From assembly GCA_030220185.1 (NCBI GenBank), contig JASPKZ010007552.1, positions 124,001 to 188,000 on the forward strand: 64,000 bases of DNA. The letters run 5' to 3'. Source of the stretch: Diploptera punctata (taxonomy: Eukaryota > Arthropoda > Insecta > Blattodea > Blaberidae). Shown in pieces: positions 1 through 10,974 of the stretch. The notes beneath the pieces are model-generated. The model saw only the letters and a list, made by a program, of their open reading frames with translations. It was not told the DNA's origin and searched no databases. How positions within the stretch are numbered: position 1 is the first letter of the stretch; each line of letters starts with the position of its first letter. Made by a program: the position numbers and the translations under genes.

Positions 1-1213
1 TACAACACAGAAAACGAGCCGCTTCAGGTCATAAATTTTGAGAGCCTCAGCTGTCCGCTCAAGTTCTAGAATGAATATTGGGAGAGGTTTCTCTACATTA
101 TCTTTCTTTGCAATAATTTGCCTGATACTTTTTAAAGGAAATCCCAAGGACCTGATTTCCTGCTCGATTTCATCAATGGGAGTGTTTGAAGGCAGCCGTT
201 TTAGTACTACCTTCAATGGAAGTTCCTTCTTAGTCAAGTGCAGTATTCCTTATGAATGGAACTAAAATACTGCTTTAGGACCAAGAAGTCCTCCATTGAA
301 GTTGCGTAATAACGCAAACCTTCTCTTATGTTGACAACTTTGAGTGGTCCACTAATTAGTGCTTTTATCTCCTTGTTCATGCGGAACAAATCCCCATGAC
401 CAGTGACAGTGATTGGTGGGGGTCTCTGTTTCGCAGAGTCAATAACTTGGGAAGGTGTAGTACTTGTTGCACCAGTCGATGGACCAGCAATAACAGGCAG
501 AACCACTGGAGAGGAAGTTCCAGAGGTTGATGCTTCCATATTTACATCAGCTAGTGCTGCAAATTTATTAGAAGTCTCAATCTCTGATACTACAGTGGGA
601 GACTTCACTTTAACCTGTTTGGATACAACTTGGGATACTTTCTTTTCAGAAGTTATGTCAGTTATTTTTGTTACTTTGATTCCTTTACTCTTACTTTTGT
701 TTCTCCGTTTTTTGGGAGTTGTTGTTTCTTTAGTGACAGATTCTGTTTTCTGAAAAAAATTTGGCAAAAGAAGGTCAAATTGGCCAGTTACTTTTGGTTT
801 TACTTGCTGTTCAGAATCTGTTTCAGAACTAGCGTCATGTTCTGGAAGAAAGCTCTGCGTTTGGAGCTCAAGCGCAGTAGCTTTCAATTCCTTGAACATG
901 AGTGAAAATAAAGTTACACTTTCTGGAATTTGGCCATACATTTTATCTAGTTTCTCCATGCAGGTCAAAGTGATGTCGCACACTGCATCAGACTTTTCAC
1001 AGTTGGGGAAGGTAGCCAGACTATTTGTGATGAGTAAAAATACTCCACGAATTTCATGTATATACCTTTGGTATCGAGGATTTTCTTCACTTTTCTTTTT
1101 GGAAACATATGACTCGAAAAATTGTGAGGCTTCCTTCCACGTTGTAAAAGGTCTGATGTCCTCATTTTCGTCATCCAGGTCATAGACCCTGTAAAATCAG
1201 GTTTAGCAGCCAT
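1..1213 (-). pseudogene. Jockey-like retrotransposon gag (ORF1), copy 1, 5' part
   Basis: Decayed ORF1 of a non-LTR retrotransposon, cut by the left edge of the window. The start is taken at the ATG at 1213 (MAAK), matching MAAM in the copy at 50150. A frameshift lies just after the start, because the matching N-terminal text continues in the frame of the long ORF 234-983. A second frameshift near 236 puts the C-terminal part in another frame: the pre-knuckle domain with LPLKVVLKRLP and the IYDLKRL block. The long ORF has a Ser/Thr/Pro- and Lys-rich middle, then a PPPITVTGHGDLFRMNKEI block shared with copies at 25.4, 39.9 and 49.3 kb. Gag of this class binds RNA and forms the RNP. The zinc knuckles lie beyond the edge. 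The family call is by comparison with the better copy at 48-50 kb. Confidence 0.85.
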
Positions 1214-1545
1214 GCTTGGTAATACCAAGGCTTAGTCTACTACTACACTCGACTTATAAGAAACCACTTATTACTTAGGTAGAATTACACTGCATATGTA
1301 GGTGAATAAACCAAAACACTATTATAAAAGACACGTCACCCGTGAATTTATATTGCTTTTAGAACACTAAAACACTATGCACTGGACCGGGCCGGTAAGC
1401 CCGATCTGGTATTCACTGCCCTACTGCCGATTGGTTGAGAGTCGATCACTATTTATGTGTCAACCAATCGCAGAGCACTTGAACTACCTGTAACCGCACT
1501 ACAATAGACGTTGGTGAAGCACTAGTATTTGTACGATGAGTACTG
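1214..1545 (-). promoter_or_regulatory. 5' leader of gag copy 1 with paired CCAAT boxes
   Basis: Upstream of the gag ATG on the minus strand. A perfect 10-bp inverted pair, GATTGGTTGA at 1429-1438 and TCAACCAATC at 1460-1469, encloses a TATA-like CATAAATAG (1449-1457, minus). The same layout, an ATTGG and a CCAAT box about 42 bp apart, occurs in the leader of the copy at 50386-50427. A promoter role is inferred from position and conservation only. Confidence 0.45.
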
Positions 1546-1949
1546 ATGGTCACCCATGCAGGCTCGTTCCAAGCTCGGTGCTACCATAGGAGACAACTTT
1601 CTTCTTCGACGTTCGTTGTATCAATGTTGATGGAAAAATCACGTGAAGTAAGTATATGGCAGAAACAAGTTCACATACATCTCGGCAACTCAAGATATAA
1701 CCGAGATTAACGCAGGAGTATCGGTATACATTAACTTGCTTTAAATTATAAGTTTCATAGACTGTCATTTGCGGTAGAATAGCCATTACAATTTAATCAC
1801 CAGTTCAATTCGTAATATCATGAAAATTAAGTGAGTGAAATTTTTCAGAAAACGCATGACAACCATAATAATAAACATTCATAGTCTCCTGAAATTCCTG
1901 GACTGTTAAAGCTTCAATAAAAAAAGAAATAAAGTAATACTTTGTAGTA
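1546..1949. other. Unassigned AT-rich DNA
   Basis: No coding, RNA or repeat signature that I can support. Short ORFs here show no recognisable motifs. Confidence 0.5.
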
Positions 1950-2148
1950 TGCGATATAAAGGACACGTTGCATGCATGGGGAATGAAAAAGGGGGCATGG
2001 AAACTACTTGTATCTAACCATAGGGAAAGCGCACAGTATGTTTAAAAATAATTAAATGGGAGAATAACATTATCCATAACTTGAGGGAGGTGAAATATAT
2101 GATTGGAAAACGTTAGTTCAGGATAAAGAACTAGGCATGTAGGGAGAT
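1950..2148 (+). pseudogene. Decayed non-LTR RT 3' tail
   Basis: Matches, with many changes, the end of the reverse-transcriptase ORF found again at 6.1, 13.2, 19.8, 34.4, 56.9 and 58.7 kb: a GHV-like start, then the Arg/Gly/Pro-rich block and the basic tail. It stops directly at the hairpin repeat starting at 2151, so the hairpin repeat probably inserted into it. Confidence 0.55.
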
Positions 2149-2150
2149 TA

Positions 2151-2775
2151 TCATAAGTAATTCCACGAGTGATTTCTAAATTATCGATAAATTCACGACT
2201 GACGAAGTGAGGAGTGAATTTATCTAGAGAATTTGGAAATCAAGTGTGGCATTTGTTAGGGCTATTTAGCGAATAAAATTAAGCTGTTTACTCACAAATC
2301 ATTATTTAAATATATTTATTTTAAAATATTTATATATTTAATGTAAACGGCGATGTTTGAAAACAAATGAGAAATTATTGGTACGCTTCATTTGCTTCTT
2401 TTGTTCGTCAATGCAACCAGATCATATTATTAATTGCCAAAGGAACGCAATATTGTAAGAATGCACTCTAGTGGAGAAAAAATGAAACACACCGAACTGT
2501 ATATTAATTCATTTTTGATTTCCTATGATGTAAATATGAATATTATATTTTTCTGGGAAAAATACATTTAAGAAAGTGCAAACAGTGGTTTCTTTTTTTT
2601 TTGGTGGTATAATCAATTGCTATAAATGTTTTTATATTAACTCCCGCATGCGGTATGTATTGACATTCATGCACTATATATACAATCTGGTAGCCGTATT
2701 TCTTAGTGAGTCAGTCACTGCAAAATAATGCTATGACCTATTCAGAATGTTAAAAAGAGGTGTTTTGTTTATGAT
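2151..2775 (+). repeat. Hairpin-ended repeat, copy A (interrupted)
   Basis: Starts TCATAAGTAAT. The first ~105 nt can fold on themselves: AATGCCAC, TGATTTCCAAATT and GATAAATTCAC each recur inverted. It continues through a conserved TATA-like CACTATATATACAATC segment. Its last ~115 bp are missing here and lie at 3720-3835. A reverse copy and a SINE are inserted between. It has no coding capacity, so it is presumably non-autonomous. Confidence 0.8.
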
Positions 2776-3405
2776 GACTATTTAACTCATGCTACAAATG
2801 CTAGTTAATGACCAATCACGTTTCAATGAATTTTGTTTTACAACCAATGACAGTCGTGTTTCAGCTCGCTCTTTATCGATTTCTCTTTATCAGTTCCTGA
2901 TTTTTGTGATAAAGAAAGCCCCTCCTTTTAAATGTTCTGAACAGGTCAAAGCATTATTTTTCTCCAACAAATACATTGAATATAGTAAATAATCAAAAGA
3001 TTCCTTGAATGAATAAATGAATAATCCGTAATGTTGATTATGATATATAGTTTGATGTGTTTCATTATTTCTCCACTTGGGTTCACTCTTACAATTTTGC
3101 GATCTTATTTGGCAATAAATAATATGATCAAGCAGCAGTGAATGAACATAACCTCACATTTCTGATTTCTTTTCAAACATCGCCGTTTACAATAAATATA
3201 TAAATATGTAAATATATAAATAAATAAATATATAAAATAACTATAGTTAAACAATGATTTGTGAGTAAACATCTTAATTTTATTCCTTAAATAGTTCTAA
3301 CAAATGCCACTCTTGATTTTGAAATTCTCTAGATAAATTCACTCCTCACTTCGTGAGTCGTGAATTTATCGATAATTTGGAAATCACTTGTGGCATTACT
3401 TATGA
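2776..3405 (-). repeat. Hairpin-ended repeat, copy B, nested in copy A
   Basis: Reverse-orientation copy of the same family, from GACTATTTAAC to CTTATGA, inserted inside copy A. The middle portion is shortened and diverged, while the terminal hairpin (3300-3400) is well kept. Two copies head to head make a local palindrome. Confidence 0.75.
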
Positions 3406-3410
3406 TAAAC

Positions 3411-3719
3411 TACCGATTGAGAGTCTTTCCACTTTTCAGTGGTTGCCCTTTTACCAGCCGGGTGCTGGCCTTTCACATCCACATGTGTCAATCACAGAGG
3501 TAGATGATCAACAGCCAGTGTAGGGGTAACATGTGGTTAGCATGTCGAGTCCCCCAGCCGTTATAGCTGGTTCCTCTCAACCTGGAGCCGCTACTTATTG
3601 TAGCTACCCAATTGCCTCACGATGCTGGGTTGGGCACCGGTCCCATACTCGAACCAGCGCAAGTCCCGTAGCTCTGCGCCAAGGCTTCCTACCTTAACCG
3701 CTCGGCTATGGTGCGGGAC
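3411..3719 (-). mobile_element. tRNA-derived SINE with 9-bp target duplication
   Basis: On the minus strand it begins TCCCGCACCATAGCC and carries a tRNA-like head: A box around GCCGAGCGGTTAAGG and B box around GGTTCGAGTA, the internal Pol III promoter of tRNA-derived SINEs. ATGATAAAC flanks both sides (3402-3410 and 3720-3728), a clean target-site duplication. A partial relative is at 30835-30950. Confidence 0.8.
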
Positions 3720-3835
3720 ATGATAAACTTTAGTTGGTAAATTCTAGGTGAAACACGACTGTGATTGGTTGTAAATAAAAAATCATTGTAACGTGATTGG
3801 TCATTGACTCCCATTTGGGGTATGAGTTAAATAGT
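3720..3835 (+). repeat. Hairpin-ended repeat, 3' remainder of copy A
   Basis: Supplies exactly the end missing from 2151-2775: TGATAAACTTTAGTTGG onward to GAGTTAAATAGT. The complete copies at 7670-8416 and 4519-5227 show this order uninterrupted. Confidence 0.75.
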
Positions 3836-4035
3836 GTTCACGTGACAATGAATCTCCGGGTTCGATACAGCCAGTGAGGCGTACAGAACTGAATGTATCT
3901 AATTTAACGGTTAAACCAACATATTACTGAATAATTAATCTCATTCTGGTAAGTTAACATGCTTCTCTCTGGATTCGGAGTTCGAGATTTCAAAACCGGA
4001 GAGGTAGGTGCATTTTTTAATGGTGTATAAATTTT

Positions 4036-4230
4036 GAGTAGTGCTCATTTAACTACCAGTATAGTGTAGGTTTGGCCTTGTTCCTCATGTAGCGGAAATG
4101 GGTTCGATTTCCTGCCATGTTGAATTTCCTTCCGATATTGTACACCGTTTTCCTTAACTCGGAGGCATACAGATGTAAATTTAGCCTCCAACTCCCTTAC
4201 AGAATCACCGGCATTGCTATTATGAAAACT
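4036..4230 (+). mobile_element. Possible SINE with weak tRNA-like head
   Basis: A B-box-like GGGTTCGATTTCC near 4101-4113 follows a poor A-box-like segment, and the body contains TCGGAGGCATACAGATGT. No target duplication was found. Confidence 0.35.
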
Positions 4231-4335
4231 CCTATCATCAAACTATACTTATAAGATCGTCAAAATATTTGAAATGACATTTTATAGGTACACCTATGAA
4301 AATTTAGTCTGTTTAAGTCCAGTTTTAGGGTGAAG

Positions 4336-4337
<2 letters not shown>

Positions 4338-4418
<81 letters not shown>

Positions 4419-4465
4419 GGAGAGAGAGAGTGAGAGAGAGAGAGAGAAAGGAAGGGAGAGAGTGA
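4338..4465. repeat. (GA)n microsatellite
   Basis: About 125 bp of almost pure GA dinucleotides, degenerating to the right. ORFs on both strands here are low-complexity artefacts. Confidence 0.95.
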
Positions 4466-4518
4466 GTGAGAGAGAAATACAGAGACAGAGAGTACTACAC
4501 ACTGAAGGATGTTACACT

Positions 4519-5227
4519 GACTATTTAACTCATGCCCGAAAAGGGAGTCAATGACCAATCACATTTCAATGATTTTTATTTACAACCAATCACAGTCCTT
4601 TTTCGCATAAAATTTACCAACTACAGTTTATCATAATAAAGAAAGGACCTCATTTTTAACATTCTGAATAGGTCATAGCATTATTTTGTAGTGACTGACA
4701 CCCCCGTAAAAAATACGGCTACCAGATTGTATATGTAGTGAATGAATGTCAGCAGAAAGCGCATGCGATAGATAATATAAGAACATTTGTAACAATTGAT
4801 TATACCACCAAAAAAAGGAACCACTGCTTGCACTTTCTTATACGAATTATTTTCCAGGAAATGACGTTGCAGAAAAATATAATTGACGTATTTACATCAT
4901 AGGACATCAAATTAATTAATACATATAACGTTGGTTATACATTTCCCCACTAGGGTGCATTCTTACAATATTGCGATCCTTTGGAAATAAATAATATTAT
5001 GATCTGGTTGCAGTGATGAACAAAGGAAGGAAATGAAGCGTACCAATCGTCTCTCATTTGTTTTCAAACATCGCCGTTTACATTAAATATATAAATATTT
5101 TAAAATAACTATAGTTAAATAATGATTTGTGAGTATACAGCTTAATTTTATTCGTTAAATAGTCCTAACAAATGCCACTCTTGATTTCCAAATTCTCTAG
5201 ATAAATTTCTCGTGGCATTACTTATGA
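4519..5227 (-). repeat. Hairpin-ended repeat, copy C
   Basis: Near full-length reverse copy from GACTATTTAAC to CTTATGA. The terminal hairpin is shortened: one arm of the GTGAATTTATC pair is deleted around 5200-5215. Confidence 0.8.
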
Positions 5228-6070
5228 AAAAGCAATCGATCAAGGCAACTTTAAATATCTGTAGTAGTTTAATCCCCTTATGAAGAAATATACAACATTC
5301 TTGGTTTTCTGGTAGGAACACAAAGTCCCATAACATCATTCTTCACTAAAACATACAAGAACTAGGTCTTAATAACACTCTGTAGGAAATTAGCTCACGT
5401 CTCTCTATGCGAATCTTTCGCTATCATCAATGTGGGATTACTATAATATTTTATCGACTCTACAGATATCGAAATTAATATTTTACGGAGAGTTAAAATG
5501 GCTGAGGCTAGAATTTCTAAACGAATTGGTAAAACATTTTCAATCCTTGCAATGCACATTATTTATTGGTAATTACGAAGAAGCGTTGTATGAAATATAT
5601 ACGAAACAGTTCATTTGAACTGGTGAACAATGTTTAATATTCATGAAACCAACTGTCTTGGTTGGATTCATTCTCAATATGATGGCGAACTGGTTTAGTG
5701 TACTGCATTAGTTTTTATTTTATATTTACACGCATTTTTATGGTTTGTTAAGCAGTTTCGGGGACTGAGGGGGCCAAATCCGTCCTTCATGCAGATTTCT
5801 TGAACGTGAAAGTATTATAATTTTGGACCATATAGTAGATATTAGTTAACACACATCATCCCATTTCCGATATACAAAGAATAATATTTGATTATACATC
5901 ACTTTTAAACACGTCTATCTCGAATTTAAAAGCTAAGAAAATTGAACTCACACTAACCTTACTCTTTTTTGTGTAGTTTAGTTATGAGTAAGATCAGATT
6001 TTAGTTAAATAGGTTTTTAAATTGTTTCAATTAGAATTGAAACTAAAATAAAACTGTTGTTCAGTACCAT
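5228..6070. other. Unassigned AT-rich DNA
   Basis: No gene, RNA or repeat recognised. The small ORF at 5430-5618 has no motif. Confidence 0.5.
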
Positions 6071-6441
6071 CTTTACTTATTTACTTACTCACAGGCACTA
6101 TCGAACCCGTAGGTTCATGGCCGCGCGGACATAAGCTCTCCATACATCCCTATCCTGAGCTAATGCTATCCAATGATTCCCTGTATAATCTACTTTCCTC
6201 AAATCATAGTTAATGTTATTTTCCAATCTCATTCTTGGTCTACCAACTGGGCGTTTTCCCTCTGGTTTTCCTACAAGAAGCTTCCATGCACGTCTTTCAT
6301 TCCCCATACGCGCAACATATCCTGTCCATCGCAGTCTACGAGACTTATATATTCATATTATATCTGGCGTCCTATAAAGACGATGTAGTTCAGTGTTATG
6401 AAGTCTTCTCCATTCACCTGTCTGTTCATCTCTCTTCGTTC
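6071..6441 (-). pseudogene. Non-LTR RT 3' tail (RAYVRAAMNL type)
   Basis: On the minus strand this reads MGNERRAWKLLVGKPEGKR, then a Gly/Arg/Pro block, NNINYDLR, and AYVRAAMNLRV just before the stop. This is the C-terminal end of a non-LTR reverse-transcriptase ORF, after the RT domain. The 3' side carries an AAGT-type simple tail (TACTTATTTACTTACT on the plus strand). The upstream part (6300-6440) continues in another frame. It is a 5'-truncated insertion, as expected for target-primed reverse transcription. Confidence 0.8.
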
Positions 6442-6765
6442 CAAAAATTTACTAATATAACAAATGCATGTTGAGGATAAGCAATGGGAATTACGTCACG
6501 GTTAAATCACAATTGCAATTCTTTTATTTTGTACCCATGTTTCTGTATTCTCTTTTCTATAACCTAGTAATTTCGTTATTTTCCACGTCTTGTATTTTCA
6601 TTTACGGTACATGTCGTGGAAAATATTACAATTCAATTTTGTTCTTCTTCTTAATCATAATTTGTTGGATTTTCATCCTGTTTATTTCCAAAGTCACTCC
6701 TCAATTCAATTTTAATTTTCCAAAATCCAGAAAATAACGTAAAAGGCTCATTAAAATCTTAATTT
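6442..6765. other. Unassigned AT-rich DNA
   Basis: The ORF at 6468-6737 is Phe/Ile-rich, as expected from AT-rich sequence. No supported feature. Confidence 0.5.
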
Positions 6766-6985
6766 CTCAACATGTGTAAGTACCCAAGATCATTAATGCG
6801 TGCTGCTATTGATGTGAAGGCTCAACATGTGTAAGTACCCAAGATCATTAATGCGTGCTGCTATTGATGTGAAGGCTCAACATGTGTAAGTACCCAAGAT
6901 CATTAATGCGTGCTGCTATTGATGTGAAGGCTCAACATGTGTAAGTACCCAAGATCATTAATGCGTGCTGCTATTGATGTGAAGG
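6766..6985. repeat. Four identical 55-bp tandem units
   Basis: The unit begins CTCAACATGTGTAAGTACCC and ends GATGTGAAGG. Four copies follow head to tail with no visible difference, giving exactly 220 bp. Identity implies a recent expansion (or a collapsed or expanded assembly). There are no spacers, so it is not CRISPR. Confidence 0.95.
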
Positions 6986-7179
6986 CCCAAGATTCTGAAT
7001 ATCGCCGATATCCACGGTAAGTAACAGTGCCATTTTATAATGTTTTCTTTATTCAATCCCACCACATTGTCATTTCGAGATTCTGGTATTCTCTCTGGCA
7101 TAGCGTTCTTGTAATCCACTCCTGAGATTTGGGCGCCTGGAAGGCGGAGTTATGCTGCCCTGATGATATATATGATAGG

Positions 7180-7406
7180 TGATGATGCGCCAGAAGATAT
7201 CTTAATCCTAAATTTAATGAATATGTTAATGGTGATAATGATGCTCTGATGATGTTCGGGGACCGTTTGGGCCTTACAGTTTCCTGATATTTGTCTTACA
7301 GATGAGGAAAAACTCCGAATATTACCATCACGCAGGAAATTTGTCGCGACCGGGATCGAACCCGGACCCGTTGAGTGACAAGGCAGCACGCTACCACAGC
7401 GGTGGT
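7180..7406 (-). mobile_element. tRNA-derived SINE (GGTTCGATCCCGG head)
   Basis: Minus strand: a head beginning near CCACCGCTGTGG, an A-box-like GTAGCGTGCTGCC and a strong B box in GGGTTCGATCCCGGTCG, followed by the body with TTCCTCA and AAGGCCCAAACGGTCCCC. The same family is at 10500, 34338 (head only), 35641 and 55871. Confidence 0.8.
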
Positions 7407-7669
7407 CTCAGTTTATAATGTGTAGTAATGTAGTTTTGATTGTATAGAAATGGTAGAAGTAGAATTGATGTAGATGTTAAATGGAAAATAGGATAAAGGT
7501 AAAAGAGGCTATGGCAGAAAAATAAAAGGGAAAATATATATATGTAGTACAAAAAAGGGTAATTAATTTTTACTTAGAAGGATCAAGAACAAGTGAAGAA
7601 TAATTATTAAATAGTTAAATTATCGTTTATTTATTATTTAATCGTTCATGCAACGTTTCTTAATAATTA

Positions 7670-8416
7670 TCATAAGTAATGCCACGAGTGATTTCCAAAT
7701 TATCGATAAATTCACGACTCACGAAGTGAGGAATAAATTTATGTAGAACATTTGGAAATTAAGAGTGGCATTTGTTAGGACTATTTAACGAATAAAATTA
7801 AGCTGTGTACTCACAAATAATTATTAAAATATAGTTATTTTAAAATAATTATATATGTAATGTAAACGGCGATGTTTGAAAACAAATGAGTAACTATTGG
7901 TACGCTTCATTTGTTTGTCACTGCAACCAGATCATATTATTTATTGCCGAAGGAACGCAATATCGGAAGAATGCACTCTAGTGGAGAAAAAATGAAACAC
8001 ATAAAACTGTATATTAATTCATTTCTGGTGTCCTATGATGTAAATATGACAATTCTATATTTCTGGGAAAAAATACATTTAATAAAGTTCAAACAGTGGT
8101 TTCTTTATTTGGTGGTATAATCAATTGCTACAAATGTTTTTATATTAACTACCGCATGCGGTATGTGTTGACATTCATGCACGATATATACAATCTGATA
8201 GCCGTATTTCTTAGTAAGTCAGTCATTGCAAAATAATGCTATGACCTATTCAGAATGATAAAAAGGAGGTGCTTTCTTGTATTATGATAAACTTTAGTTG
8301 GTAAATTCTAGGCGAAACACGACTGTGAGATTTGGGCGACTGTGATTGGTTATAAATAAAAATCATTGTAACGTGATTGTTCATTGACTCCCATTTGGGG
8401 CATGAGTTAAATAGTC
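7670..8416 (+). repeat. Hairpin-ended repeat, copy D (full length)
   Basis: Complete copy from TCATAAGTAATGCC to GAGTTAAATAGTC, about 747 bp. The 11-mer GACTATTTAAC occurs both just inside the terminal hairpin and, inverted, at the far end. An 18-19 bp insertion (GAGATTTGGGCGACTGT) interrupts the tail near 8326. Confidence 0.85.
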
Positions 8417-8489
8417 AAATTAATTTCTTATTATGTCGAATTTAATTATCTTGAATGATTGACATATATCATATAATCTAAATTATGCA

Positions 8490-9180
8490 GACTATTTAAC
8501 TCATGCCCCAAATGGGACTCAATGGCCAATCACGTTTCAATGATTTCTGTTTTACAACCAATCAGAGTCGTGTTTCACGAAATATTTATGTGTTATAATT
8601 ACCATATTAAAGAAGGCTCTTCCTTTTTAATATTCTAAACAGGTCTGACCATTATTTTGCAGTGACTGAGCTTGTAAGAAATACGGCTACCAGATTGTAT
8701 ATATATAGTGCATGAATGTCAACACATGCCGCATGCGGGAGTTAATATAAAAACATTTGTAGCAATTGATTATACCACCAAAGAAAGAAACCACTGTTTG
8801 AACTTTATTAAATGTATTTTTTCCCAGAAATATAGAATTGTCATATTTACATCATAGGGCATCAGAAATGAATTAATATACAGTTTGATGTGTTTCATTT
8901 TTCTCCACTAGAGTTCATTCTTCCGATATTGCGTTCCTTCGGCAATAAATAATATGATCTGGTTGCAGTGACAAACAAATGAAGCGTACCAATAGTTTCT
9001 CATTTGTTTTCAAACATCGCCGTTTACATTAAATATATAATTATTTGAAAATAACTATATTTAAATAATTATTTGTGAGTACACAGCTTAATTTTATTCG
9101 TTAAATAGTCCTAACAAATGCCACTCTTGATTTCCAAATTCTGTAGATAAATTGGAAATCACTCGTGGCATTACTTATGA
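8490..9180 (-). repeat. Hairpin-ended repeat, copy E, back to back with copy D
   Basis: Reverse copy beginning GACTATTTAACTCATGCCCC and ending CATTACTTATGA. With copy D it forms a ~1.5 kb palindrome around a 73-bp spacer (8417-8489). The arms are very similar, including the internal CGCATGCGG and TCTGGTTGCAGTGAC segments. Confidence 0.85.
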
Positions 9181-9329
9181 TAACGAATTTACTCCTATGG
9201 ATGTTGTGGATATGATAACTATTCCGAGATAGAATATATACATATTTATATATATGCAGATGCTATAACTAAATTTTTGACATTAGCAATGAAGGCCTAT
9301 TATGACATGAAATGAAAAATAAATGCCGT

Positions 9330-9405
9330 AGCCGGGATTTGAACCCGAGATCTCTAACTCTGTATGTTAGCTCAAATCACCTGAGCCATTCACGTGAATT
9401 GTGGA
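9330..9405 (-). mobile_element. tRNA-like SINE head
   Basis: Minus strand: A-box-like TGGCTCAGGTGATTTGAG and B box GGGTTCAAATCCCGG. It lacks a convincing acceptor stem, so it is read as a SINE head rather than a tRNA gene. Confidence 0.5.
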
Positions 9406-9441
9406 TTATATATATTAAGAAATATAAATGCTTATGTTAGG

Positions 9442-9520
9442 ATTCTTGAGTGGGTCAGTTGGCTAGAGAGCTAAAGTATAGAATTAGAGGTCTCGGGTTC
9501 AAATCTAGGCTAAGACATTT
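9442..9520 (+). mobile_element. tRNA-like SINE head, opposite orientation
   Basis: A-box-like GGTCAGTTGGCTAGAGAG and B box GGGTTCAAATCTAGG. Resembles the inverted partner at 9330-9405. Confidence 0.45.
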
Positions 9521-9530
9521 TTCTTTTAAT

Positions 9531-10499
9531 GTCATATATTTACCAATAAAAAGTAGTCATTCCATAAACTTACAGTTATGAATGTGTACACGTAGACAGC
9601 CATTTACACTATTATTTTTAACAATGAAACAAAAATTATTTTAATCAGTACTGCCAATTGACGAAATTCAATAATATCACAATTCAATTGTATTCGTGTC
9701 CGGGATAAGGTGAGGTCCAGATCGAGGGCTATTTGGTGAATATTGGACAGTTTATACCATTTTTCTCAAAAGGACTACTATTCCAACATTCCTTCCTATT
9801 ATCGCTGGTGTATCGTCACAATTTCAGAACATTTTTCAAAACCTCCAAATTTTTCAACGGAAGTTTCACTGTTTCGTAGTTCGTACGCGATAACGCATGT
9901 CGACCAACTCTTCATTACTGGAAAAAAAAATGATTTATACATATAAAAATCAAAAGCTAAATTACATCTGATTGGTCTGTGCTTTTATCAAGTCACAACG
10001 AGAAAAAGTGGTATTTCACGATCTCATCCTATGATCGATTTTTTTGTTCACCCAATTATGATATTTTTTTTGGACATCTAATGGGAAAAATATGTTGATT
10101 CATATTGTTTTGCCATTGTTTTATCACCTAAAGTTTTTGCCATTTTGCGTCCATAGTTAGGGGAATTTAGAAAGCTGATGTTACAAAATCGGGGGATAGA
10201 GTTTGTTTTTGCAGTTACATATCTATCATCTACATCCAAAATATAATTACACCACTCGATAGACAAAGGATCAAGGAATTCGTTACGTTGAGTGTGGACT
10301 GTGACGAATCGCGCGCAGAGGAGGGGGGGGTGCCGCCACATTTAGGTCGTTTCGCTGCGTCACATATAATTTTCGTTTAGAAAAAGAATGACTCGGAGAA
10401 GTTACGACGTTCGAGTTTCAATGGTCAGCTCTCGTCTATACCTATCGATTGCGTATATAAAACGTTAGTGTGAAATAGTTATAATGAATATATCCATCC
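9531..10499. other. Unassigned DNA
   Basis: No recognisable gene or repeat. Short ORFs at 9743-9946 (+) and 10078-10341 (-) show no domain or motif that I can name. Confidence 0.45.
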
Positions 10500-10830
10500 A
10501 TCGTAATTCTGTCCGAGGGCAGGTCTTTCACTGCAATCATAGAAATTTCATGCTATGCTTTGCAAATTTACTAGAGAATAGGTGTGGTAGCTTCCCGTTG
10601 CTTTCCACACCGATGAAGGATGATGACGATGATAATAATAAGGATGATGATGGTGATGATGACCATATGATTTCGGGGACAGTTTGGGCCTTAAAGTTTT
10701 TCTGACATTTGTCTTACAGGTGAGAAAAAACCCCGATAAAAACCTCACCCAGAAAAACTGCCCCGACCGGGATCGAACCCGGGCCCACTGCGTGACAAGG
10801 CAGCACGCTACCTCGAGAACACAGCGGTGG
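10500..10830 (-). mobile_element. tRNA-derived SINE, long form
   Basis: Same family as 7180-7406 but with the longer 3' part: after the tRNA head and body come a CAT-rich microsatellite (10610-10665) and a tail carrying CTACCACACC and TGCTATGATTGCAG-like segments. ORFs across it (poly-His on one strand) are by-products of the CAT repeat. Confidence 0.85.
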
Positions 10831-10907
10831 ACAATGAATATATATGGTGTTAAAATAAAAATAATAAAATAAACAATGCAGTGTCGCACTATACTCGTCA
10901 AAAAAGA

Positions 10908-10910
<3 letters not shown>

Positions 10911-10970
<60 letters not shown>
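10911..10970. repeat. (TA)n microsatellite
   Basis: About 30 uninterrupted TA units. It produces a spurious Ile-Tyr run in a minus-strand ORF. Confidence 0.95.

Positions 10971-10971
<1 letters not shown>

Positions 10972-10974
<3 letters not shown>

Noticed and set aside
403..905. Plus-strand ORFs opposite gag copy 1
   Set aside because: Antisense shadows of the recognised minus-strand gag.
2151..3405. Helitron
   Set aside because: Ends do not show TC...CTRR with a 3' subterminal hairpin, no rolling-circle Rep motifs, and the hairpin lies at the TC-starting end.
4260..4558. Three overlapping ORFs with Ser-Leu or Arg-Glu runs
   Set aside because: Translation of the (GA)n microsatellite in different frames.
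6766..6985. CRISPR-like array
   Set aside because: Units are contiguous and identical with no unique spacers, and the DNA is eukaryotic.
7338..7406. tRNA gene (GGTTCGATCCCGG box)
   Set aside because: No full cloverleaf or acceptor stem, and the same head precedes a conserved SINE body at five loci.
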